Origin: VRUE01 sp963705635
GTDB taxonomy: Bacteria; Actinomycetota; Thermoleophilia; Solirubrobacterales; 70-9
DNA length: 64,000 nucleotides
NCBI GenBank assembly: GCA_963705635.1
Contig: CAVPKH010000001.1
Coordinates: 248,001-312,000 of the forward strand
Direction: 5' to 3'
The notes under the pieces: generated by a model
What the model was told of the DNA's origin: nothing
Database searches by the model: none
Seen by the model: only the letters and a program-made list of their open reading frames with translations
In this document: one piece after another, positions 51,384-58,836 of the stretch
Layout: each line of letters begins with the position of its first letter
How positions within the stretch are numbered: position 1 is the first letter of the stretch
Position numbers and translations under genes: made by a program

Positions 51384-52285
51384 TTCGTCCCTCCCAGGGG
51401 GGTGCGTCCGCTCCACTTCTCCGCCCGGTCGAGGATCTCGCGGGCGCCGGTGTCGATGAGGCGCTTGGCCAGTTCGGCGCCGAGCAGGGTCGGTTCGGCT
51501 GGGTCGCCCTCGACGCTGTCGCGCAGCCACTCGCTGCCGTCGGGGAGGCCGACGAAGGCGTCCATTCGCATCTGGTCGGAGCGCCCCTCGAACTTGGCGT
51601 GCACGCCAAGCGGGCTGTTGCAGGTCGCGTTCAAGAGGGAGACGACGGTGCGCTCGGCGGTCAGCTCGCGCAGCGCGTTTTCGTCGACGATCGCGTCGAC
51701 GGCGCGCAGCGCAGCCTCGTCGCCGTCGCGAGTCTGCAGCAGCAGCGAGCCCTGACCCGCGGCTGGGGTCATCGACTCGGTCGGGATCGGGAAGGAGATC
51801 TCATCCGCCCGGTCGAGCCGGCGCAGGCCGGCGACGGCGAGGACGATCGCGTCGAGCTCTCCCTCGGCCAGCTTGCGCAGCCGCGTGTCGACGTTGCCGT
51901 GCAGCTCGCCGACCTCAAGGTCAGGCCGTGCGGCGAGCAACTGAGCAGCTCGTCGCAGGCTGGCCGTGCCGACCCTGGCGCCCTCGGGCACATCGTCGAG
52001 CGAGGCGCCCACACCGATCCACGCGTCCCGCGCGTCCTCGCGCCCAGGCACGGCGGCCAGCATCAGCCCCTCGGTCAGCTCGGCCGGCAAGTCCTTGGCC
52101 GAGTGGACGCCAATCTCGGCTTTCCCATCGAGCAGCGCCCGCTCAACGCCTCTCACGAAGCGCGCCTTATCCCCAAGCTCTCCGTCAGAAGAGACCTGCA
52201 CTAGGTCTGCCCCCCCGAGCATCGCGGCCACCTGACCGGCCTGGGCCAGGGCAAGCTTGCTACCGCGTGTCGCAATTCGAAGCAT
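51380..52285 (-). CDS. hemC: Hydroxymethylbilane synthase (porphobilinogen deaminase, 301 aa)
   Basis: The enzyme joins four porphobilinogens into hydroxymethylbilane. The N-terminal LRIATRGSKLALAQA, the VHSAKDLPAEL segment, the GTASLRRAAQL segment, and the dipyrromethane-cofactor cysteine (Cys222 in NATCNSPLGVHA) are present. I chose the ATG at 52285 (MLRIATRGSK); longer frames read into the hairpin element just upstream (52295-52417). The gene overlaps cobA-hemD by ATGA. Length is normal. Confidence 0.95.
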   Translation of the reverse strand: MLRIATRGSKLALAQAGQVAAMLGGADLVQVSSDGELGDKARFVRGVERALLDGKAEIGVHSAKDLPAELTEGLMLAAVPGREDARDAWIGVGASLDDVPEGARVGTASLRRAAQLLAARPDLEVGELHGNVDTRLRKLAEGELDAIVLAVAGLRRLDRADEISFPIPTESMTPAAGQGSLLLQTRDGDEAALRAVDAIVDENALRELTAERTVVSLLNATCNSPLGVHAKFEGRSDQMRMDAFVGLPDGSEWLRDSVEGDPAEPTLLGAELAKRLIDTGAREILDRAEKWSGRTPLGGTK

Positions 52286-52294
52286 CAGAGTGTG

Positions 52295-52417
52295 TGAGGG
52301 TCGATCCCGGTAGGGGTGGAACGTCTTGTACTTTTTGGGCGCCGACCTTGCGGCGTCAGCAGGTCTGTCTCCATCCAAAAAGTTAAGTGGAACCCCTACC
52401 GGGATCGACCCGCCTCA
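52295..52417. repeat. Covarying hairpin element, copy 2 (98-nt core)
   Basis: The core 52306-52403 has the same ends as copies 1 and 3 and the same orientation as copy 3. The outer stem continues as GGGTCGAT/ATCGACCC, different in sequence from the other copies but fully paired. The element lies between hemA and hemC and supplies the last codons and stop of hemA (RRVDPGRGST). Confidence 0.85.
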
Positions 52418-53729
52418 GTGGAGTGACCTTCGAAGTGCCCTCCGCTTCCTCCGGCTCTGTCTCCACGTCAAGCCCGAACAACTCGCGCAACGCGCTGACA
52501 TACAAGTAGGCCTCGTCGCTTCCCGCGCTTCGCTTCATCCGCAGGGTCGGCTCGTGCAGGAGGCGCGAGGCGATCGCCTTCGCCATCGCGCTCAGCCTTT
52601 CGCGGTCGGCCTCGCCGAGGCTCTCCCAGCGGCCGTCGTTCTCGGCCAGCACCCGCCGCACGACCTCGTCGCCGCGCTCGCGCAGCGCCGCGATCGTCGG
52701 CACCACCTCCAGCGAGGAGAGCCAGCGCTCGAAGCGGTCCTGCTCGGCGTCGAGCAGCAGCTCCGCCCGCCGCGCCTCGGCCTCGCGGCCACCGGTGTTG
52801 CGGGCGACGATCTGCTGCACGTCGTCGATGTCGTGCAGGCTGACCCCGGCGATCTCGCGGCAGGCCGGCTCGATGTCGCGCGGCACGGCGATGTCGACCA
52901 GCAGCAGCGGCCGTCCCTTGCGGGTCCGCATCACCTGCTCGAGGTCGTCGCGCTCGACGATGTGGTGCGGCGAGTTGGTCGCGGAGACGACGATGTCGGC
53001 CCGCTCGAGCTGCTCGGGCAGCTCCTCGAAGCGCACGGCGTTGCCCTCGAAGCGCTGGGCGAGGCCGATCGCGCGGTCGTAGTGGCGGTTGGCGACGAAG
53101 ACGGTGGCGACGCCGCGGCTGACCAGGGCGCGGGCGAGCAGCTCGGCGGTCTCGCCGGCGCCGATCACCAGCACCCGCCGGTCGGCGAGGTCGCCGAGCG
53201 TGCGCCGCGCCAGCTCGACCGCGACCGAGGGGATCGAGACGTTTTTCTCGCTGATTCCGGTCTCCTCGCGGGCCCGCCCGCCGGCGGCGAGGGCGCCGCG
53301 GAAGAGGCGGTTGAGGATCGGCCCGGTGCCGCCCTCGACCAGGGCGAGCTCGTAGGCGCGTTTGACCTGGCCCTGGATCTCGGCCTCGCCGAGGATCATC
53401 GAGTCGAGCCCGGCGGTGACGCGGAAGAGGTGGCGGACGGCCTCGCCGGAGCGCAGCGAGTAGAGGTGGCCGAGCAGCTCGGTGGGGCGGATGTCGGCCT
53501 GACGGGTGAGCACCCCGAGCGCGGTCGACTCGGCCTCGACCGGGTCGGAGACGACGAGGTAGAGCTCGGTGCGGTTGCAGGTCGAGATCGCCGCCGCCTC
53601 GTGGATGCCGGCGACCTCGGTCAGCTCGCGCAGGGCGCCGGCGGCGCGCCCCTCGGTCAGCGAGAGCCGCTCGCGCAGGTCGAGCGGCGCGGTCTTGTGG
53701 GAGACGCCGAGGGCGAGGAGCTCAGACAT
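52383..53729 (-). CDS. hemA: Glutamyl-tRNA reductase (448 aa)
   Basis: This is the first enzyme of the C5 route to 5-aminolevulinate, reducing Glu-tRNA to glutamate-1-semialdehyde. The catalytic Cys51 is in AAISTCNRTELY; GVSHKTAPLDLRERL, LGEAEIQGQVKRAYE, the NADPH-binding VLVIGAGETAELLARAL and the C-terminal helical domain are all present. The ATG overlaps the ccmD-like stop by one base. The last ten residues (RRVDPGRGST) are encoded by the hairpin element, so the original end was probably displaced. No gene for the next enzyme (HemL) or HemB is in the window. Confidence 0.95.
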   Translation of the reverse strand: MSELLALGVSHKTAPLDLRERLSLTEGRAAGALRELTEVAGIHEAAAISTCNRTELYLVVSDPVEAESTALGVLTRQADIRPTELLGHLYSLRSGEAVRHLFRVTAGLDSMILGEAEIQGQVKRAYELALVEGGTGPILNRLFRGALAAGGRAREETGISEKNVSIPSVAVELARRTLGDLADRRVLVIGAGETAELLARALVSRGVATVFVANRHYDRAIGLAQRFEGNAVRFEELPEQLERADIVVSATNSPHHIVERDDLEQVMRTRKGRPLLLVDIAVPRDIEPACREIAGVSLHDIDDVQQIVARNTGGREAEARRAELLLDAEQDRFERWLSSLEVVPTIAALRERGDEVVRRVLAENDGRWESLGEADRERLSAMAKAIASRLLHEPTLRMKRSAGSDEAYLYVSALRELFGLDVETEPEEAEGTSKVTPLRRVDPGRGST

Positions 53730-54121
53730 CAGGCGCCGCCTCCTCCGCTTCCGTGAGGGGCAAGAGAATCAGAGATGGATTGCCCCTCGCTCCCGCGTCC
53801 GGGGGCGGCTTGGTCTCCGGCGGGCTGGGCGCCGCCAACCGCCTCCTCCGTTTCGCTTCCGGGGGCGGTGGGTCTTGCGCCGCCGCCCTGGGAACCTTGA
53901 TTCGCCTCGCCCGCGACTTCGTCGCTGGTGCCAGCGAGGTGGCGAGTACCTTGCTCGGCAAAGCTGGCCAGCTCGCGCAGCTCCTTCTCCATGCGCTGCA
54001 GTTTCGCCGCCATGATCGCGACGTAGACGACGATCAGGAGGAGGAAGACGACGTAGGCGCCGGCGACGTACTTGCCGGCCTCGTCGAGCGGCAGCGCCGG
54101 TGCGGCGAAGAGGAAGTCCAC
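53729..54121 (-). CDS. ccmD: CcmD-like heme exporter subunit with long Gly/Ser-rich tail (130 aa)
   Basis: One TM helix (~20-40, YVVFLLLIVVYVAIMAA) followed by a basic helix (KLQRMEKELRELASFAE) matches the small CcmD protein, which helps release holo-CcmE from CcmABC. The position between ccmC and hemA supports this. The tail of ~75 residues is low in complexity and much longer than in typical CcmD (about 50-70 aa in total). The GTG start follows the ccmC stop directly, and the stop overlaps the hemA ATG (TGATG). Confidence 0.65.
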   Translation of the reverse strand: MDFLFAAPALPLDEAGKYVAGAYVVFLLLIVVYVAIMAAKLQRMEKELRELASFAEQGTRHLAGTSDEVAGEANQGSQGGGARPTAPGSETEEAVGGAQPAGDQAAPGRGSEGQSISDSLAPHGSGGGGA

Positions 54122-54850
54122 CTAGCTCACCTCCGGGGCGACGCGGGAGGCGCCGCTGCCGCCGGGCGCCGGGGCGTCGAGGGCGCGGCGCAGGCGCTTG
54201 AGCTGGCCCGAGGTGCTCTTCGCGGTCAGCTCGAGCTTGACCAGGGTCACCCAGAGCAGCGCGATCGCCGCCAGGCAGACGAGGAAGGTCAGCATCATCG
54301 AGCCGGGCAGGCCGCCGTTGGCGGTGCCGAAGGTGCGCGGGTGGACGAGGCTCTGGGCCATCCGCACGGCCATGAAGTTGAGCGGCACGAAGGCCCCCGC
54401 GGTGACGGCGAAGACCGAGGCGTAGCGCGCCTGGCGCTCGGGGTCTTCGATCGCGTAGCGGAAGGGGTAGTAGGTCGCGTACATGAGGAAGACGATCAGG
54501 AAGCTGACCAGGGTCGGCTCGTCCCAGACCCACCAGTGCCCCCAGGAGGCCTTGGCCCAGATCGAGCCGGTGATCAGCACGGCGACGCCGAAGATCACCG
54601 ACATGTGGATCGAGACGTAGGAGTAGGCGTCCCAGCGGCGGTTGCCGCTGCGCAGGTGAAAGATCGCGAAGACGCCGCCGATGACGAAGCCGACGAGCGC
54701 CGTGATCGCCAGCGGCACGTGCAGGTAGAAGATCTTCTGGATGAAGCCCTGGTCGGCGTCCAGCGGCGCGTAGAAGAAGACGAGCGAGAGCGCAGCGGCG
54801 ATAGCCACGACGGTCGCGATCGAGAGGGGTCTCAGTCCTTTGCCGTACAT
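54122..54850 (-). CDS. ccmC: Heme exporter / cytochrome c assembly protein CcmC (242 aa)
   Basis: This integral membrane protein of the HemeHandling (CcsA/CcmC) family has six TM helices. The tryptophan-rich heme-binding motif is WGHWWVWDEPTLVS near residue 120, and YLHVPLA and SVIFGVAVLITGS are further signatures, with His residues flanking the motif. I chose the ATG at 54850 (MYGKGLRPLS) over an upstream ATG at 54913 that would extend into ccmB. It passes heme to the periplasmic-side chaperone in System I cytochrome c maturation. Confidence 0.92.
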   Translation of the reverse strand: MYGKGLRPLSIATVVAIAAALSLVFFYAPLDADQGFIQKIFYLHVPLAITALVGFVIGGVFAIFHLRSGNRRWDAYSYVSIHMSVIFGVAVLITGSIWAKASWGHWWVWDEPTLVSFLIVFLMYATYYPFRYAIEDPERQARYASVFAVTAGAFVPLNFMAVRMAQSLVHPRTFGTANGGLPGSMMLTFLVCLAAIALLWVTLVKLELTAKSTSGQLKRLRRALDAPAPGGSGASRVAPEVS

Positions 54851-54881
54851 GCGTTTCTCGCGGTGGGAGGCGGGCGGCGCG

Positions 54882-55562
54882 TCAGTCCTCCAAGAGGAAG
54901 TCGAAGACCGCATAGCCGACCAAGAGGAAGATCAGATCGTATAGGGAGAGAACCGCCAGCCAGGTCCCGAAGCGGTGATAGGTGGCGCCGCCGGCGGCGA
55001 GAAGCGGCTCGCTGGCGCCTGTGGCGGCGATCATCAGCGGCACGACGAGGGGCAGCAGGACGAGCGGGCCGAGCAGATCGCGGGCGCGGGAGTGGACCGC
55101 CATCGAGGAGATCAGCGTCCCGGTCGCGGCGAGGCCGAGGTCGGCGAGGAGGAGGACGGCGACCAGCGGGCCGAGCGCCGCGGCGGAGCCGAGGAAGAAG
55201 AGGGCGAAGATCGGCACGACGACCAGCTCGAGCACGACCAGGTAGGCGAACAGCGCCGTCGCCTTGGCGGCGAAGAGGGCGCTGCGGTCGATCGGGGCGA
55301 GCCGGATCGCGTCGAAGCCGCCCTCCTCACGCTCGCTGACGAAGAGGCGGTTGACGCCGAGCAGGGCGGCGAAGAGCAGGGTCGCCCAGAGCACGCCGGC
55401 GGCGAGGCTGCCGGAGAGGCTGGTGCGGTCGAGGCCGAAGCGGAAGATGACGAAGGTGGTGGTGGCGAAGAGCGCCATCGCCGGCAGCGACTGCAGGGTG
55501 CGCAGCTCCGCCCGCAGGTCCTTGGCGAGGATCGTGGCGAAGGCAAGCCGGGACGGGGTCAT
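54882..55562 (-). CDS. ccmB: Heme exporter membrane subunit CcmB (226 aa)
   Basis: The product has six TM helices and the CcmB pattern: LAKDLRAELRTLQSLPAM, FRFGLDRTSLSGSLAAGVLWATLLFAAL in pattern, RLFVSEREEGGFDAIRLAP, and a GPLVLLPLVVPLMIAA helix. The ATG overlaps the ccmA stop (ATGA), which fits a stoichiometric ABC transporter pair. It is followed by ccmC after 31 bases. Confidence 0.93.
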   Translation of the reverse strand: MTPSRLAFATILAKDLRAELRTLQSLPAMALFATTTFVIFRFGLDRTSLSGSLAAGVLWATLLFAALLGVNRLFVSEREEGGFDAIRLAPIDRSALFAAKATALFAYLVVLELVVVPIFALFFLGSAAALGPLVAVLLLADLGLAATGTLISSMAVHSRARDLLGPLVLLPLVVPLMIAATGASEPLLAAGGATYHRFGTWLAVLSLYDLIFLLVGYAVFDFLLED

Positions 55563-56224
55563 GCCACCACCCGGCCGCCGGCCTCGAGCCGCAGCACCTG
55601 GTCGGCCTCGGCTTCGAAGCGCTCGGGGTCGTGGCTGACGACGACGCGGGTGCGGCCCTCGCCGGGGCCGATCAGACCCCGGGCCAGCTCGCGCCCTTCG
55701 GCGTCGAGGTTGGAGTCGGGCTCGTCGAGCAGCAGCAGCTCCGGCTCGTGCAGGACGCAGCGGGCGATCGCCAGCCGCTGGCGCATCCCGGCCGAGAGCT
55801 CGGCGACCCGCTGCTCGGCCCGCCGCTCGATGCCGACCGCGGCCAGCAGTTGCTCGATCCGCGCCTCGCCGGCCTCCCCCTTGATCCCGTGCAGGCGGGC
55901 GTGGAAGCGCAGGTTCTCGCGGCCGCTGAGGTCGCGGTAGAGCAGCGGCTCGTGGCCGAGGAAGCCGATCCGGCCGCGCAGCTTCCAGGCCTCGTCCGGC
56001 AGCAAGCAGCCCAGCGCCCGCGCCTCGCCGCCGCTGGGGCGCAGCAGGGTGGCGAGGATGCGCAGCAGCGTCGTCTTGCCGGCGCCGTTCGGTCCCAGCA
56101 CCAGCAGCGCCTCGCCCCGGGCGAGCTCGAGGCTGAGCCCCTCGAGGACGGTCCGTTCGCCGTAGTCGCGGCGCAGCCCGGCGAGGCTGAGCGCCGGCTC
56201 GTCTCTGGCCTGATCGGGCTGCAC
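55559..56224 (-). CDS. ccmA: Heme exporter ATP-binding protein CcmA (221 aa)
   Basis: This is a compact ABC ATPase: Walker A GPNGAGKTT, signature ELSAGMRQRLAIAR, Walker B LLLLDEPDSNLD, and the H-loop VVVSHDPER. The GIKGE and LYRDLSGRENLRFHARL segments are typical of CcmA. The GTG at 56224 is the start. It heads the leftward ccmABCD-hemA block. The divergent small secreted gene starts only 55 bases away, so the two promoters must lie within 56225-56278 or overlap the genes. Confidence 0.93.
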   Translation of the reverse strand: MQPDQARDEPALSLAGLRRDYGERTVLEGLSLELARGEALLVLGPNGAGKTTLLRILATLLRPSGGEARALGCLLPDEAWKLRGRIGFLGHEPLLYRDLSGRENLRFHARLHGIKGEAGEARIEQLLAAVGIERRAEQRVAELSAGMRQRLAIARCVLHEPELLLLDEPDSNLDAEGRELARGLIGPGEGRTRVVVSHDPERFEAEADQVLRLEAGGRVVA

Positions 56225-56278
56225 TGCGGGGATTGTGAACGTCTAGGCTGCCGCGGCACATCTCCCAAGGAGGAACGA

Positions 56279-56680
56279 ATGAGCAGGACCAGCAAGGCAG
56301 GAACGTTTGTGGCGCTGGCTCTCGCCGCCGTCGCACTGGTGGCGATTCCGGCCGGCGCAGCCGGACCGGGCCAGCCCGTCAACGTCAAGTCCGAAGTGAC
56401 GCTCGGCGCCAGCGGCTACCAGGGCAAGGTCAAGGCCGCCAACTCGAACTGCGTCGGCGAACGGACCGTTGTCCTCAAGCAGAAGGGCAACGGCGTTCTC
56501 AGCCGGGTCAAGTCGAAGGCCAACGGCAACTGGCAGGCCGACCTCGACGAGCTCAACGAAAACCTCAAGATCCCGGCCGAGGTCTACGCGGAAGTGAAGC
56601 CGCTCACGCAGGCCACCGCAGGCCCGATCTACAAGTGCAAGGCGGCAACTTCGAAGACGGTCGAAATAGCCGGCGGCTGA
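56279..56680 (+). CDS. Small secreted protein of unknown function (133 aa)
   Basis: A strong AAGGAGGA site precedes the ATG. There is a signal peptide at ~1-29 (FVALALAAVALVAIPAGAAG). The mature part resembles small exported beta sandwich domains: VTLGASGYQGKVKAANSNCVGERTVVLKQ, then KSKANGNWQADLDEL. Two Cys could form a disulfide. Similar 'C.g.R.V.l.k...G.......t...G.w' domains occur in many actinobacterial exported proteins, but I cannot name a family. Confidence 0.75.
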   Translation: MSRTSKAGTFVALALAAVALVAIPAGAAGPGQPVNVKSEVTLGASGYQGKVKAANSNCVGERTVVLKQKGNGVLSRVKSKANGNWQADLDELNENLKIPAEVYAEVKPLTQATAGPIYKCKAATSKTVEIAGG

Positions 56681-56723
56681 AGTCGGTACGGGGGTTGATC
56701 GCTCGCGGTACGCTTTGGAATCC

Positions 56724-57458
56724 GTGAGCGATCAACCACCAATTCTCAACGAGGTCGACACCTACGGGCCGGCCTACATGCGCGTCGCCGATCAGCTCGG
56801 CCGCTACGAGGGCAACGAGGAGGAGGCGCCGCTGGCGATCGACCTGCTCGGCCTCGCGGCGGGGGACCGGGTGCTCGACGCCGGCTGCGGGCTTGGCCGC
56901 TTCGTCGCCGCCCTGGCCGAGCACGGGATCGACGCGGTCGGGGTCGACATCTCCGAGATCGCGATCGCCGAGGCCAAGCGCGTCTACCCGGGGCCGACCT
57001 ACTTCGTCGCCGACCTGATGCAGCCGCTGCCGCCGCAGCTGCGCGGCTTCGACGGCCTGGTCAGCCTCTCCTCGAGCTTCGGCTTCGGCGAGACGGTGGC
57101 CGAGGACGAGGCGATGCTGCGTGCCTACCACGACGCCCTGCGCCCCGGCGGCAAGATGGCGATGGAGCTCTCCGACCTCGAGCGCTCGCGCCACCGGCTC
57201 AAAACCGACGAGGGCGTGGTCGAGCGCGAGACCAACGGCGTCGCCGAAACCCTCGACGTCGACTTCTCGACCGGGATGCTGCACGTCCACTACGTCTACG
57301 GCGACGACGTGGTCGACTCGCGCATCCGCATGTACGAGGCCGCGGACCTGCAGAGGATGGCCGAAGCGGCCGGCTTCCACGAGGTCGAGCACTACGGCAA
57401 CTTCGCCGGCGGGCCGAAGCGCCCCGAGGACCGCCTGGTCCTCGTCGCGACGGCATGA
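56724..57458 (+). CDS. SAM-dependent methyltransferase (class I, 244 aa)
   Basis: The Rossmann motif I is VLDAGCGLGRFVAALAEHG (near residue 50), followed by the acidic strand VGVDIS and the post-motif FVADLMQPLPPQ. SSSFGFGETVAEDEAMLRAYHDALRPGG is the usual motif III region. The rest resembles small-molecule methyltransferases. Start is GTG 56724, or TTG 56715. It overlaps the ATP-grasp gene by ATGA, so the two probably act on the same substrate. Confidence 0.85.
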   Translation: MSDQPPILNEVDTYGPAYMRVADQLGRYEGNEEEAPLAIDLLGLAAGDRVLDAGCGLGRFVAALAEHGIDAVGVDISEIAIAEAKRVYPGPTYFVADLMQPLPPQLRGFDGLVSLSSSFGFGETVAEDEAMLRAYHDALRPGGKMAMELSDLERSRHRLKTDEGVVERETNGVAETLDVDFSTGMLHVHYVYGDDVVDSRIRMYEAADLQRMAEAAGFHEVEHYGNFAGGPKRPEDRLVLVATA

Positions 57459-58717
57459 CCGTTCGCGGCGCGGCGGTCGTCGTCGACGCCTACTCGACCG
57501 GGGCGCGGCTGGCGCCGCGCTTCGCCGCCGCCGGGATGCCGGTCGTCCACGTGCAGAGCAGCCCGCGCCTGCCCGACTTCTACGCCCGCGCCTTCCGCGA
57601 CGGTGACTTCGTCGAGAACGTCGTCCACGAGGGTGACCTCGAGGCGACGGCGGCGCGGATCGCCGCCCACGATCCGGCCTTCGTCGTCGTCGGCGCCGAG
57701 CCGGGGGTGCCGCTGGCCGACGCGCTCAGCGAGCGGCTCGGCCTGCCCTCCAACGGCAGCGCGCTGAGCCCGGCGCGGCGCGACAAGAACGCGATGTCGG
57801 AAGCGCTGCGGGGCGCCGGCCTGCGCGCCGCCGAGGCGCTGAAGACGGGCAGCGCCGCCGAGGCGGTCGCCTGGGCCGCCGCCCGCGGCGGCGCGCCCGT
57901 GGTGGTCAAACCGCTCGACAGCGCCGGCACCGACGGGGTCAGCATCGGCAAGGACGCGGCCGAGATCGAGGCCGCCTTCGCCGCCAACCTCGGCCGCCCC
58001 AACGCCCTGCACGGCGCCAACGAGGAGCTGCTGGTGCAGGAGCTGCTCGAGGGCACGCAGCTCTTCGTCAACTCGATCAGCTGGGACGGCGACCACCACG
58101 TCTCCGAGGTCTGGCGCGACAACAAGCTGCGCGTCGGCGCCAACTTCATCTACGACTACGAGGAGCTGCTGCCGCGCCACGGCGAGCAGCAGGATCAGGT
58201 CGTCCCCTACGTCGAAGCGGTGCTCGACGCGCTCGGCATCCGCTTCGGCCCGGCCCACACCGAGGTGATGCTGACCGCGACCGGGCCGGTGCTGGTCGAG
58301 TCGGGTGCGCGCATGCACGGCTCGGTCCCCGACGAGATCGTCGACCGCTGCACGCCGAGCCACCAGACCCTCACCGCCGAGGCCTACCTCGACCCGCACT
58401 CGGTGGCGCGCCGCGCCGCGCGGCCCTACGAGCTGGCGGCCGGCGCCTACTGCGTGATGCTGATCTCCCAGCACGAAGGCCGGATCGTCGCCGACGCCGG
58501 CCTGCGCGAGATCGAGGCCCTGCCCTCATTCGCCGGCACGATCTCGATGCTGGGCCCGGGCGACCAGCTCAAAAAGACGATTGACCTCTTCTCCTGCCCG
58601 GGGATCATCTATCTCGTCGACCCGGACAGAGGGCAGCTCAAAACGGACTACGACCGCATCCGCGAGCTTGACGCAACCGGCGCCGTCTTCGAGGTGGAGC
58701 AGCTCGTTGCCTCGTAG
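57455..58717 (+). CDS. ATP-grasp ligase, amino-acid/peptide ligase type (420 aa)
   Basis: The N-terminal pre-ATP-grasp region (~1-100, ending GLPSNGSALSPARRDKNAM) is followed by the ATP-grasp fold: PVVVKPLDSAGTDGV, ELLVQELLEGTQLFVNS, and the metal-binding strand LVESGARMHGSVPDEIVDR. It joins a carboxylate and an amine through an acyl phosphate. The pattern is closest to L-amino-acid ligases that make dipeptides or to biosynthetic ligases such as those in small peptide antibiotics. Coupling with the methyltransferase suggests a two-step cassette making a methylated small molecule. The substrate cannot be read from sequence. A hairpin element starts right after the stop. Confidence 0.82.
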   Translation: MTVRGAAVVVDAYSTGARLAPRFAAAGMPVVHVQSSPRLPDFYARAFRDGDFVENVVHEGDLEATAARIAAHDPAFVVVGAEPGVPLADALSERLGLPSNGSALSPARRDKNAMSEALRGAGLRAAEALKTGSAAEAVAWAAARGGAPVVVKPLDSAGTDGVSIGKDAAEIEAAFAANLGRPNALHGANEELLVQELLEGTQLFVNSISWDGDHHVSEVWRDNKLRVGANFIYDYEELLPRHGEQQDQVVPYVEAVLDALGIRFGPAHTEVMLTATGPVLVESGARMHGSVPDEIVDRCTPSHQTLTAEAYLDPHSVARRAARPYELAAGAYCVMLISQHEGRIVADAGLREIEALPSFAGTISMLGPGDQLKKTIDLFSCPGIIYLVDPDRGQLKTDYDRIRELDATGAVFEVEQLVAS

Positions 58718-58718
58718 T

Positions 58719-58836
58719 AGGGGCTGTCCCGGTAGGGGTGGAGCGTCTTGTACTTTTTGGGCGCTGACCTTGCGGCGCCAGCAGGCCCGTCCCCATCCAA
58801 AAAGTTAAGCGGAACCCCTACCGGGACAGCCCCTCA
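58719..58836. repeat. Covarying hairpin element, copy 3 (98-nt core)
   Basis: The core 58728-58825 has the same ends and length as the other copies. The outer stem continues as GGGGCTGT/ACAGCCCC, again different in sequence and fully paired. It lies between two convergent genes, starting 2 bases after the ATP-grasp stop and containing the aldehyde dehydrogenase stop at its other edge. Confidence 0.85.

Noticed and set aside
52326..52413. Extended starts of hemC, birA and small ORFs inside the hairpin elements
   Set aside because: These frames are translations of the repeat itself; the enzyme families begin at MLRIATRGSK and MPSVTFG.
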